NCBI GenBank assembly: GCA_951812505.1
Contig: CATOSI010000002.1
Span: 806,001 to 870,000 of the forward strand
DNA length: 64,000 nucleotides
From: an uncultured Dehalococcoidia bacterium
GTDB taxonomy: Bacteria; Chloroflexota; Dehalococcoidia; Lucifugimonadales; UBA1123
Direction: 5' to 3'
The first letter of the stretch is position 1. Each line of letters begins with the position of its first letter. The notes beneath the pieces are model-generated. The model had not been told where the DNA came from. It saw nothing but the letters and a program-made list of their open reading frames with translations, and made no database searches. The position numbers and the translations under genes are program-made. This document shows positions 16,246 to 24,765 of the stretch, piece by piece.

Positions 16246-16794
16246 TCAGTCCTGCGCGAATACGTCGCCCAGGCGGACTTCGAGGCCGGGTATGAGTGTG
16301 GTGGACAGGATGCCCGAATCGTGGATTTCGGCAGGGCCGTAGCCTGTGTCGCCCAGCCTTCGGATTTCGATAGTCTCCGTCTCGGTGTCCACCATCCAGT
16401 ATTCGGCTACACCGTAGCGGGCATAGAGATCAGCCTTCCGGTTCCGGTCGTGGGCCGCCGTGCTTGGAGACAGAATTTCTATCACAAGATCGGGCGCGCC
16501 GACTATGGCGTGATCCCGGATGATGCCTCGCCTCGCCTCGGCTACGAATATCAGGTCGGGCTGCACTATGTCGTTCTCGGCGAATATCACGTCTATCGGG
16601 GACATATAAACGCTCCCAAGCCCATGCCTTCTGACGTGTGGCTTGAAGATGATGAACAGGTTGCCCAGAAGAGCTTGATGCCTGACAGTAGGCGCGGTCA
16701 TCTCGTAGAGTTCTCCGTCTATGATCTCATAGCGTCTGTCGTCGGGAAGCTCCACGTAGTCTTCGTATGTGAGTCTTACCTGGGTGTTGAACAT
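16246..16794 (-). CDS. Uma2 family (DUF820) putative restriction-endonuclease-fold protein
   Basis: I place the start at ATG 16794 (MFNTQVRLTYEDY) with GGAGCG upstream; a start at 16815 is possible. 182 residues. YEIIDGELYEMTAPTVRHQ, VQPDLIFVAEAR, GAPDLVIEILSPST and RKADLYARYGVAEYWMVD give the PD-(D/E)xK-type Uma2 core with the acidic residues in place. Uma2 proteins are widespread and multicopy in Cyanobacteria and Chloroflexota; their function is still poorly known. A second, divergent Uma2 gene lies directly upstream. Confidence 0.88.
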   Translation of the reverse strand: MFNTQVRLTYEDYVELPDDRRYEIIDGELYEMTAPTVRHQALLGNLFIIFKPHVRRHGLGSVYMSPIDVIFAENDIVQPDLIFVAEARRGIIRDHAIVGAPDLVIEILSPSTAAHDRNRKADLYARYGVAEYWMVDTETETIEIRRLGDTGYGPAEIHDSGILSTTLIPGLEVRLGDVFAQD

Positions 16795-16881
16795 GATGAC
16801 GCTCCGAGCGCTCAACTATGAATTCGGATGGTTCAGATTAACAAAGACTCTTCGAGAATGGACGTAATTTAGGGATGGTGG

Positions 16882-17778
16882 TCATTCGGATTTCAGACGT
16901 CGGATCTGGGCCCTGAGCCTGGCGACCTCGGACTCGGCTTCCTCGGCGCGGGCGACTGCCGTGTCACGCTGTTCTTCCGCTTGTCGCCTCTCGACTTCAA
17001 CCTGTTGCCTCTCAGTCTCTGCTCGTTCGTACTCGAGCCTGATTCCCCTGTCGTTGAGAACGTACAGGCCGGTCCGGGCGTCCTGGAGCAGCAGTTGCGC
17101 GGCGTAGTAGTCCTCCTCCAAGGCTAGGCTAGGCTGAACACGCTCCAATTCCGACCGTCTCGATCTCTCCAGCGAACACAGCCGCGCATCTAGGATCTCG
17201 CTGCAACCGCTATCGTGTCCGTGTTCGTTTGGAATTATCTCGATTGGCTCGTATGAACCGTTTACCAGTTTGAACCCAGTCAGCGGCTGCCCATAAAGAT
17301 TGCCGCCGGTCGGATCGAACAGCCAGTATTCGCTGATTCCTATCATCGCGTAAATGTACGGCTTTTCGAAAATGTCCCTCTGGTACGTGGAAGGCGACGC
17401 CACCTCCAGCGCCCACTCTGGCGTCTTTTCAATCTCCCACATGTTATAGGATGTCTCGTCCCTGATGGCCGAAATGTCCACGTCGAAGGAAATGAAATAG
17501 TCGGGAGCGACGAATATCCGGTGGTTTTCCGTGTCGTAGCGAATCGGGATGTTGGAGAGCATCAGCAGATTAGCTAGGGGTCCCAGGTGGTTCCTGAGGA
17601 ACATAGCTATCTGATCAATAGTTGGAACTTGAATCATCTCAATCGGTATGCGGTCCGGCATGTCGTCCGGGTCTATCGGCACCGGGCTTATGCCGTATAT
17701 TTCCCTTGTAACGTCTATGGATTTGGTGACCATCTCTAGTTCCGTAAGGTAACTGGGTCTGCGTGGTGAAATCATCAT
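16882..17778 (-). CDS. Uma2 family protein with C-terminal coiled coil
   Basis: 298 residues. The core (FVAPDYFISFDVD, PEWALEVASPSTYQRDIFEKPYIYAMIGISEYWLFDP) is a Uma2 nuclease-like domain. A coiled-coil tail of about 50 residues rich in Glu, Arg, Gln and Ala runs to the C-terminus (about 245-298). This long tail is common in Uma2 paralogues. It is the first of the four-gene minus-strand set (Uma2, Uma2, rdgB, moaA), 87 bases before the next gene. Confidence 0.86.
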   Translation of the reverse strand: MMISPRRPSYLTELEMVTKSIDVTREIYGISPVPIDPDDMPDRIPIEMIQVPTIDQIAMFLRNHLGPLANLLMLSNIPIRYDTENHRIFVAPDYFISFDVDISAIRDETSYNMWEIEKTPEWALEVASPSTYQRDIFEKPYIYAMIGISEYWLFDPTGGNLYGQPLTGFKLVNGSYEPIEIIPNEHGHDSGCSEILDARLCSLERSRRSELERVQPSLALEEDYYAAQLLLQDARTGLYVLNDRGIRLEYERAETERQQVEVERRQAEEQRDTAVARAEEAESEVARLRAQIRRLKSE

Positions 17779-17886
17779 AGCGGTGTGAGGTTAGTTGAGC
17801 AAGATGACTGTGGGTGGCGGCAGGAGTTTCTCGATGCCGCGCGTCAGTCGTCATAAGATGGTAGAATCTCGCGCGGAGGTGAAGAC

Positions 17887-18966
17887 TTGGCAGGCGCGCT
17901 TTCCCGGTATCAGATAGTGGAACTTGGAGACCAGCCGGCGGTCGCCGTACTGGGTATGCTGCTCGCCGACCAGGGCGCGGACGTGGTCAAAGTCGAGCGG
18001 CCCGAGGGCGATCCCCTGCGAAGCACTCCTGTCTTCTCGGTATGGAACCGGGGTAAGAAGTCCGTCGTCGCAGACCCGTCCAGCGAGGAAGACAGATGTC
18101 GGCTGCGTGGACTCGTTCGAGAAACTGATGTCGTGATCGAGTGCTTCGATTCCGTAGTCAACCCCTACGGCATTGACTATGAGAAGGCCCGAGACGAGAA
18201 GCCGGATATCATTCACCTCTCCATTCCAGGGCTTGCCGAAGAAGACAACCCAACCGCGAGCGAAATCATCATCTCTGCCGCCACGGGAGTATATGTTGAC
18301 CGCAGTTCCGACGGAACGGAAGGTGCCAGCTTCATAGCGCTGCCGTACGCGAGCATATTTGGGGCGATGGTGGCGGCCCCTGCGATAACCGCCGCTCTGT
18401 TCCACCGGGAGAGGAGCGGCGAGGGCCAGTCAGTGGTGATTCCGCTGTATGACTCGATGTTTACGGCGATGGGATCGGCTATCGTGCGAAGGCCGGATGT
18501 TCCGTCGGGTCCCGGGGCGCTGTCTCCGGTTATCGCGCGCTTCTATCGCTGCGCCGACGACCGCTGGGTGAACCTGAACGCGGGCTACGAACGCTCTCTC
18601 AGGCCGATGCTGACCGCAATGGGACATCCCGACTGGTATGACGCGCTCACGGACGAACGGTTGCACAGCAATTTGGAAGAGCGCGAGGAGTGGGCGGCGC
18701 GATTCGCCGAAGTGTGGCTGCAGAGGCCGGCGGTGGAATGGGAGGACATGATGGAAGATGCCGGCGTGCCCTTGACCATGTGCCGTACGCTCCGGGAGTG
18801 GATGGAGACCGAACACGCATGGCAGTCCGGCGTGGTTGTCGAGCTTGACGATCCTGTGTATGGCTCGATGCGACAGGTCGGAATACAGGTGCGGCTGGAA
18901 GATACGCCCGGCTCGATTCGTGCTGCGGCACCCGCTCTTGGTCAGCATAACGCTGACTTGTCCTGA
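17887..18966 (+). CDS. Family III CoA-transferase (CaiB/BaiF), catalytic Asp not seen
   Basis: TTG start at 17887 is supported by GGAGGTGA 5-6 bases upstream. 359 residues. The family core is present: ADQGADVVKVERPEGDPLR, FSVWNRGKKSVVAD and RERSGEGQSVVIPLYDSM. The segment where family III enzymes carry the Asp that forms the acyl-CoA anhydride reads ALPYASIFGAMVAAPAIT, with Tyr/Ser instead of Asp. It may therefore be the non-catalytic partner of the next gene, which keeps the Asp and starts 26 bases later. It has an unusually short N-terminus compared with the other copies here. Confidence 0.85.
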   Translation: MAGALSRYQIVELGDQPAVAVLGMLLADQGADVVKVERPEGDPLRSTPVFSVWNRGKKSVVADPSSEEDRCRLRGLVRETDVVIECFDSVVNPYGIDYEKARDEKPDIIHLSIPGLAEEDNPTASEIIISAATGVYVDRSSDGTEGASFIALPYASIFGAMVAAPAITAALFHRERSGEGQSVVIPLYDSMFTAMGSAIVRRPDVPSGPGALSPVIARFYRCADDRWVNLNAGYERSLRPMLTAMGHPDWYDALTDERLHSNLEEREEWAARFAEVWLQRPAVEWEDMMEDAGVPLTMCRTLREWMETEHAWQSGVVVELDDPVYGSMRQVGIQVRLEDTPGSIRAAAPALGQHNADLS

Positions 18967-18992
18967 TATACGGAATTGTGAAAGGAAGAAAC

Positions 18993-20123
18993 ATGCCCGG
19001 AGCGCTGGAAGGAATAAGAGTCCTGGACCTGTGCATCATCCTTGCGGGGCCGACCTGCGGCAGAACGCTGTCCGAATTCGGCGCGGATGTCATCAAGGTG
19101 GACCCTGAGCACCGCGTCCCCGGCCTGACCCCCTGGCTGGATGTGGGACGCGGCAAGCGCAGCATCTGCCTGAATATAACCAAGGACGCGGGCCTGGAGG
19201 CTTTCTACCGCCTGGCAGACTCTTCTGATGTCCTCCTTCAGGGATTCCGAAAGGGCGTTGCCGAGCGACTGGGCATTGGTTACGAGCAACTCAGCGAGCG
19301 CAATCCCGGCATTGTTTACGCGTCCATCAATGCCTTCGGACAGGAGGGAGACTGGGCGATGCGCCCGGGCTTCGACCAGAACGCTCAGGCCGCCACCGGA
19401 ATGCAGCTTCGCAATGGCGGGGATGGTCAGCCCGGCCCTCCTCCGTACACGTTCAACGACTACGGCACCGGAATCATGGCTGCCTATGGAGTGATGCTCG
19501 CTCTGCTGGAACGAGAACGCACGGGCAGGGGACAGAAGATAGACACCTCGCTGGCGTACACTGCCTCCACGTTCTCATCCGCATACATGGTGGACTACGA
19601 GGGATATGAACCGGACGAGGTTGCTGGCCCGGATGCGAAGGGCGTCAACTCGCTGAACAGGCTGTACCGCACCGCGGACGGATGGCTCGCGCTGTCGGTC
19701 AACAGCAATGGCGAAAGGGAGAGGTTTCACGCATTGGGACCATTCGACGGACTAAATGATCTGCTCGATGAGTCCGCCCTGGAATCCATCTTCGCGTCTC
19801 GCTCCACTGATGACTGGGTGAAGATTCTGAGCGGGGCCGGACTAGCCGCGACCGCCAATCGAACGCTGGCCGACGTGAGAGCCGATGGACGCGATGGCGA
19901 ACGCGACCTCATCGTTACCGAGGATCATCCCTTTTTCGGCAGTGTGGAACATGGAATTGCCGCGCCTCAGATGAGCGCAACGCCCGTCAGGACAGGAACA
20001 TCGCCCATATTCGGCGGCGACACTGTGGACGTACTGACCGAACTGGGCTATTCGAGCGGTGAGATAGAAGCCATGCGTGCCGACGGGGTCATTCCTCAGA
20101 CAGACGGCCTGCCGCTGCGCTGA
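18993..20123 (+). CDS. Family III CoA-transferase (CaiB/BaiF)
   Basis: Start at ATG 18993, with AAGGAAG upstream. 376 residues. LEGIRVLDLCIILAGPTCGRTLSEFGADVIKV is the Rossmann start, GRGKRSICLNIT the next motif, FNDYGTGIMAAYGVMLALLER carries the expected catalytic Asp, and GRGQKIDTSLAYTAS follows. These enzymes move CoA between carboxylic acids in the cytoplasm without free energy loss. It is tightly linked to the preceding Asp-less copy, giving a likely two-subunit pair. Confidence 0.9.
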   Translation: MPGALEGIRVLDLCIILAGPTCGRTLSEFGADVIKVDPEHRVPGLTPWLDVGRGKRSICLNITKDAGLEAFYRLADSSDVLLQGFRKGVAERLGIGYEQLSERNPGIVYASINAFGQEGDWAMRPGFDQNAQAATGMQLRNGGDGQPGPPPYTFNDYGTGIMAAYGVMLALLERERTGRGQKIDTSLAYTASTFSSAYMVDYEGYEPDEVAGPDAKGVNSLNRLYRTADGWLALSVNSNGERERFHALGPFDGLNDLLDESALESIFASRSTDDWVKILSGAGLAATANRTLADVRADGRDGERDLIVTEDHPFFGSVEHGIAAPQMSATPVRTGTSPIFGGDTVDVLTELGYSSGEIEAMRADGVIPQTDGLPLR

Positions 20124-20139
20124 AGGTGCGATACAGACT

Positions 20140-21396
20140 TCAGATTATGCCCTCCGCACGGAGTCGCGCTATCTCATCGTTGTCCAGCCCCAAGTCCCCG
20201 CCGTAAACCGACTCATTATGCTCGCCGAGCAGCGGACTCCTGAACGTTCGCCAAGGGGTCTTGTTGAATACATAGGGCCGACCAGCGTAAGTGTATGTCT
20301 CGCCCAACTCGGGGTGTTCCACCTCGGCAAAGAAGCCCCGGTCCTCCCGGAAGTGGGGGTCGTTGAGGTTCTCGTCGGGCGACCTGATTATTCCCCAGGG
20401 GAACTTGCGCTGCTGGGATCCCCGGTATATCTCCTCGGCGGTATGGGAGGCTATGAATCTCTTTACGACCTCGAAGGCATGTTCGACCTCGTCGCCTGTT
20501 CGAGCGCGCATGATTGCCATATCCAGGTACTTTTCGTCAGTCAGGTCTTCTGCCATGCCCTCGGAGTCCATCCACGTCACCAGAGACTTCCACTGGTTGA
20601 GACTCGTAAACACGGCGAATACGTTGATGAACTTGTCGTCTGCGGTCGGGCAGAGCGTCTTGGGAGTGGGCTGCGGGCCGTGGTGTCTGCCGGTCTGCCG
20701 CCGGACGACGTCACCGCCATAGATGTACAGCGGCATGGCCGCCTCGGTTGTGCATGAACAGGCCTCGTGGATGGAGGCGTCCACGAACTGGCCCTCTCCG
20801 GTCATGTCACGCCAATTCAGCGCCATGAGGGTCCCTATGGTGGCATAGTGAGACGCGGTTATGTACCCGTGTCCGCCGCTCGGACGGATGGGTGGCGAGC
20901 CGGGGAGGTCGTCGTAGCCACAGCTGTGCATGATTCCGCCCATGGCCATCGCAACGAGGTCGGATGTCCTGTAGTCGCGGTACGGGCCGTCCTGGCCGAA
21001 TCCGGTCAGAGACGTCATCACCAGCCCCGGATTGATAGCGCTCAGGTCGGGGTATCCGAGTTCGAGAGATTCCAGATACCCGGGATCGTGGCACTCCAGA
21101 AGGACATCGGCCTTCACTACCAGCTTCCTGAGCAGATCGGCCCCCTTCGGAGATGCTATGTCGAGAGTAATCCCCTCCTTCGCCGCGTTGAATGCCCAGA
21201 AGTGGAGGCTGCCGTTCTCATCGGGGGCGTCGTCCCGAAACGGTCCGACTGTCCGCGCCTGATCGCCTCCGGGCGGCTCGATCTTGATCACTCGCGCGCC
21301 CATTTCTCCGAGCAGCTTGCCGATAAGCTGCCCCTTCTCATCGCAAAGGTCGAGGATGGTGATGTCTGAAAGGGCAGAGTTGTGTGATGTGGTCAT
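20140..21396 (-). CDS. Family III CoA-transferase (CaiB/BaiF), catalytic Asp replaced
   Basis: 418 residues. ITILDLCDEKGQLIGKLLGEMGARVIKIEPPGGDQAR opens the fold and GEGQFVDASIHEAC is in place. The catalytic-Asp region reads GGHGYITASHYATIGT, where Tyr takes the place of Asp by alignment with the neighbouring copies. It follows the 21485-22708 gene by 88 bases on the same strand, and that gene keeps the Asp. The arrangement mirrors the plus-strand pair at 17887-20123. Confidence 0.87.
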   Translation of the reverse strand: MTTSHNSALSDITILDLCDEKGQLIGKLLGEMGARVIKIEPPGGDQARTVGPFRDDAPDENGSLHFWAFNAAKEGITLDIASPKGADLLRKLVVKADVLLECHDPGYLESLELGYPDLSAINPGLVMTSLTGFGQDGPYRDYRTSDLVAMAMGGIMHSCGYDDLPGSPPIRPSGGHGYITASHYATIGTLMALNWRDMTGEGQFVDASIHEACSCTTEAAMPLYIYGGDVVRRQTGRHHGPQPTPKTLCPTADDKFINVFAVFTSLNQWKSLVTWMDSEGMAEDLTDEKYLDMAIMRARTGDEVEHAFEVVKRFIASHTAEEIYRGSQQRKFPWGIIRSPDENLNDPHFREDRGFFAEVEHPELGETYTYAGRPYVFNKTPWRTFRSPLLGEHNESVYGGDLGLDNDEIARLRAEGII

Positions 21397-21484
21397 TGGG
21401 ATTTTCGCGCCTCTTAGTGTGCTCGGGCTGCTAAACCGCCGTCTGTCGCAGAGTCGGCTTGTTCTGGGGATGGTCTCCGGTCGG

Positions 21485-22708
21485 CTAGATCGCGCCTTCT
21501 ACAATCAGTTCGGCGATATCCTCCGACTCCAGTCCGAGTATCTCGCCGAACACGTAGTCACGGTGTTCGCCGAAAAGAGGGGACGGGCGTCGCAGTTCCC
21601 AGGGAGAGCGCGACAGGCGCATCGGCTGGGCCTCGAACTTGGCTTTTCCGAGCTCGGCGTGTTCGATTTCGGGGAGGAAGTTCCTGTGTTTCAGTTGCGG
21701 ATCTTCGTCAACTTTGACCTTCGGGGACTGCACCGCGCCCGCTATCACGCCGGCGGCCTGTAGCTTGCGGAAGACCTGGTGGGGGGTGTGACGCGACGTC
21801 CAGGTCTCTATGTGGGAGTCCAGTTCGTCCTGATTGTCGTATCGTCCGTCGTTGGTGGCGAACCTGGGGTCATCCGTCCAGTCGGGCGCGCCTATGGCTT
21901 CCACGAACGCGCGCCACTGCTCGTCGTCGAAAACGGTTATGGCGCACCATTGGTCGTCGCCCGCGCAGCGGTAGGTATTGTGCGGCGCGACTCTCGGATG
22001 GGGAGAGCGGTTTCCTGGCGGGTTGCCCTCACGCCTGAAGGGACGTCCGTTGACCGTCCTGTCCAGCATCGCGGTCCCGGTCAGGGCCATGCCGGATTCG
22101 ACCTGTGACAGGTCTATCCACTGACCCTCGCCGGTGCGGTTGCGGTGATGCAGCGCGGTCACGCAGGCCATTGCTCCGTAATATCCGGCGGTGTGGTCCA
22201 TATAGGAGAATCCCCATCCGGCAGGCTCCTCGCCGGGCAGGCCGGACATATACGTGAGGCCGGAGAGCGCCTGCGCGGTCGGCCCCCATGTGACGTACTC
22301 CTTGTCCCTGCCTGAATGTCCGAACCCCGACAGACTGAGGTAGATGACGTCGGGCCGTATCGAACGCTGCGCTTCGTAATCCAGCCCCCAGCGTTCCAGG
22401 ACCGTAGCGCTGAAGTTCTCGACCACTATGTCCGAAACGGATATGAGGTCGTGGATCAGCTCAGTTCCGCTCGGGTGAAGAACGTTGAGAGTGGTGCTCA
22501 ACTTGTTGCGGTTGAGATTATTGAACATCCCGCTGGTGTTAGGATTTCCGCCTGCAGCGTACATGCCGCGAGTGTAGTCCATCGAGTACTCGAACTCGAC
22601 ACGTATGACTTCAGCGCCAAAGTCGGCGAGAATGCGCGTGCAGGTCGGGCCCGCGACAATCCAGGAAAAATCTACGACACGAATACCTTCAAGAGCGTGC
22701 TTACGCAT
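21485..22708 (-). CDS. Family III CoA-transferase (CaiB/BaiF)
   Basis: 407 residues starting MRKHALEGIRVVDFSWIVAGPTCTRILADFGAEVIRVE. FSYMDHTAGYYGAMACVTAL holds the catalytic Asp, and GEGQWIDLSQVESG follows. Closest in plan to the catalytic subunits of two-component CoA-transferases and to CaiB-like enzymes. It is the likely catalytic partner of the gene at 20140-21396. Confidence 0.9.
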   Translation of the reverse strand: MRKHALEGIRVVDFSWIVAGPTCTRILADFGAEVIRVEFEYSMDYTRGMYAAGGNPNTSGMFNNLNRNKLSTTLNVLHPSGTELIHDLISVSDIVVENFSATVLERWGLDYEAQRSIRPDVIYLSLSGFGHSGRDKEYVTWGPTAQALSGLTYMSGLPGEEPAGWGFSYMDHTAGYYGAMACVTALHHRNRTGEGQWIDLSQVESGMALTGTAMLDRTVNGRPFRREGNPPGNRSPHPRVAPHNTYRCAGDDQWCAITVFDDEQWRAFVEAIGAPDWTDDPRFATNDGRYDNQDELDSHIETWTSRHTPHQVFRKLQAAGVIAGAVQSPKVKVDEDPQLKHRNFLPEIEHAELGKAKFEAQPMRLSRSPWELRRPSPLFGEHRDYVFGEILGLESEDIAELIVEGAI

Positions 22709-22810
22709 ACGGACTACTCCCCAAACCTGTTGAATAACTACGGAATCCTATAACTGCGAGTGTGTGTAGTCAACAGAAATGAATTGGCAATTTGGCACTA
22801 TCGTGTCCTG

Positions 22811-24007
22811 CTAGGCGACGGCTCCGTGTGAGCGCAGGATGGCGATTTCATCGGCGGACCGTCCCAACTCTCTCAGCACCTCATCGGTGTGCTGGCCCAG
22901 AGTGGGCGCGGGCTTCCGGAAGCGGCCGGGAGTATCGGACAGCTTGACCGGTATCCCAATGTTGCTTGTACGTCCTGCGACGGGATGGTCGGTCTCTACG
23001 ACCATCTCCCTGGCGCGCACCTGAGGATCATCGTACACCTGCTGAATATCGTATATCGGGCCCGCCGGCACGCCCGCGGCTTCGAGCGCGTCCAGCCAGT
23101 ACTCGGAAGACTTCTGCGAGAAGGTCCGTTCGAGTGTCGCGATCAATTCGTCCAGGTTGTTCATCCTGTCCCTGGGTTCGGCAAACCTGGGATCCGAGAC
23201 CAGTTCATCGCGTTCGATGGCGGTACACAATCGCTCCCAGTTGGCCTGGTTTGCCGCTCCGATGTTTACGTATCCGTCGGAAGTCTCGAACGCCTGGTAT
23301 GGAGCGGTCAGCCGATGGGCGCTGCCTTTTGGACCTGGCACTTCTCCGGTGGCGAAATACATCGCCGACTCCCAGAATGTGTATGCGATCCCTCCTTCCA
23401 GGAGAGAAGTATCCACGTGCTGGCCCTGCCCGGTTCTAAGGCGGTTGATGTACGCTGTCAGAATGCCGATTGCGGCGAACATCCCGGCGTTCAGGTCGCA
23501 GAGAGGCACGCCCACCTTGGTCGGGGGGCTGTCCGGGTGTCCGGTCACGCTCATCAGCCCGCTCATGCCCTGCGTCACGAGGTCGAATCCGCCGCGCCTG
23601 GCATACGGGCCGGTGACTCCGAACCCGGAGATCGTGCAATACACCATCGAGGGGTTGAGTTCTCGCACCTGGTCGTATCCCAGCCCCATGCGTTCCAGTG
23701 AGCCGGGGCGGAAGTTCTGGACAAGGACGTCATAACTTCTTGCCATGTCCAGGACTATCTCGCGACCTTCGTCCGATCTCAGGTCAACGACGATGCTGCG
23801 CTTGTTGCGATTGATTCCCAGGAATGCCGCGGACTCACCCTCGATGAATGGCGGACCCATGCGGCGAGTGTCGTCACCACCGTTGGGTTTTTCTACCTTC
23901 ACCACATCGGCGCCCATGTCCGCCAGCATCATCGTGCAGTAGGGACCTGCCATAATCTGGGTGAGATCGAGGACCTTCACGCCTTCGAGAGCGGTTGTAT
24001 CTGTCAT
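22811..24007 (-). CDS. Family III CoA-transferase (formyl-/succinyl-CoA transferase-like)
   Basis: 398 residues and the most canonical of the five. VKVLDLTQIMAGPYCTMMLADMGADVVKVEKPNGGDDTRRMGPPF-type opening, LGINRNKRSIVVDLRSDEGR, GVPLCDLNAGMFAAIGI with the catalytic Asp, and GQGQHVDTSLLEGG. It stands 102 bases upstream of the 21485 gene on the same strand. AAAGGAG lies about 13 bases before the ATG. Confidence 0.92.
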   Translation of the reverse strand: MTDTTALEGVKVLDLTQIMAGPYCTMMLADMGADVVKVEKPNGGDDTRRMGPPFIEGESAAFLGINRNKRSIVVDLRSDEGREIVLDMARSYDVLVQNFRPGSLERMGLGYDQVRELNPSMVYCTISGFGVTGPYARRGGFDLVTQGMSGLMSVTGHPDSPPTKVGVPLCDLNAGMFAAIGILTAYINRLRTGQGQHVDTSLLEGGIAYTFWESAMYFATGEVPGPKGSAHRLTAPYQAFETSDGYVNIGAANQANWERLCTAIERDELVSDPRFAEPRDRMNNLDELIATLERTFSQKSSEYWLDALEAAGVPAGPIYDIQQVYDDPQVRAREMVVETDHPVAGRTSNIGIPVKLSDTPGRFRKPAPTLGQHTDEVLRELGRSADEIAILRSHGAVA

Positions 24008-24109
24008 TGTCGCTTAGAAACTCCTTTCAAGCTGTATGAGATTAGCATACTGTCGGGCAGACCTACCTGAGGCCTGAGACATTTTCCCATTCTCGCACGT
24101 TTGACGATA

Positions 24110-24138
24110 TTGACAGGGTGATATATAAGTGTTAATCT
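24110..24138 (+). promoter_or_regulatory. Possible sigma-70-type promoter of the SelW-like gene
   Basis: TTGACA (24110-24115), then 17 bases, then TAATCT (24133-24138), in an AT-rich stretch about 90 bases upstream of the start codon. The -35 box is perfect and the -10 box is weak. Confidence 0.4.
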
Positions 24139-24225
24139 ACAATCGCAATCTAGAATACTTAACATTAAAGATTTTTATGTTGGGTATTAATCTTGGTTAG
24201 GCAAAATTTACAGGAGGTATGTCGA

Positions 24226-24516
24226 ATGGCTGGCGAAGGAAAGATGGACATTGAGATCATCTACTGCGTACCTTGACAGTATCATGGTGTTGCGGCCTGG
24301 ATGGTCAACGAGTTCGTAGCTGAAGGCGGAAGTGCAGTATCTGTTGAGGTGAAGCCCGGTGTGGGTGGAGTCCTCCAGGTGTTTGTTGACGGCGACAAGA
24401 TATATGACAAGAAGGAAGAGGACGGACAGACTCCGCACCTCAACCGTGTCAAGGAATTGCGGGCGATTGTACGAGACAGGCTCAACTCTCTCGCCGCTGC
24501 CGCTGACGACAACTAA
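24226..24516 (+). CDS. SelW/Rdx-family thioredoxin-like selenoprotein (CxxU)
   Basis: A 96-residue protein with an in-frame TGA at codon 17 (24274-24276). ATG 24226 has AGGAGG 8 bases upstream. The start reads MDIEIIYCVP then TGA then QYHGVAAW, so the redox motif is C14-x-x-U17, the defining motif of the Rdx (SelW/SelT/SelH) family. The family's second half is also present: VSVEVKPGVGGVLQVFVDG and KIYDKKEEDG. The protein stops before a strong terminator. Rdx proteins are small cytoplasmic thioredoxin-fold redox proteins. A gene caller that treats TGA as stop would miss the N-terminus and usually the whole gene. A SECIS-like hairpin follows the TGA. Confidence 0.9.
24289..24309 (+). promoter_or_regulatory. 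Candidate bacterial SECIS element of the SelW-like gene
   Basis: GTTG, CG bulge, GCC, loop TGGAT, GGT, CAAC. It folds as a 7-base-pair stem with a 5'-side bulge and a loop holding GG. The loop starts 22 bases after the TGA, within the range accepted for bacterial SECIS elements. It overlaps coding sequence, as bacterial SECIS elements must. Confidence 0.6.
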
Positions 24517-24540
24517 CAAGGCATACGGATCCTGAATAAG

Positions 24541-24568
24541 AGGCCCCGATTCATCGGGGTCTTTTTTT
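24541..24568 (+). terminator. Intrinsic terminator of the SelW-like gene
   Basis: CCCCGAT, TC, ATCGGGG stem-loop with flanking pairs, followed by C and seven T. It lies about 25 bases after the stop codon. The selenoprotein gene is therefore a single-gene transcript. Confidence 0.92.
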
Positions 24569-24765
24569 GTGCGGCAGTTCGAGCAGACCGCCGGAAATTT
24601 GGCGGTTGACCTCACAAGCGTAATGCGGATACATTTTATCGGGCTGATTACACTGGTCTATTTGGCGGATACGCGACTTCGCTGCATTATCTGTACGCAA
24701 TGTTGTCGTGCAGGCGATAGCATCGCGAATCCCTGAGACCCTCATTCTCTAAATGGAGCGGCGAC

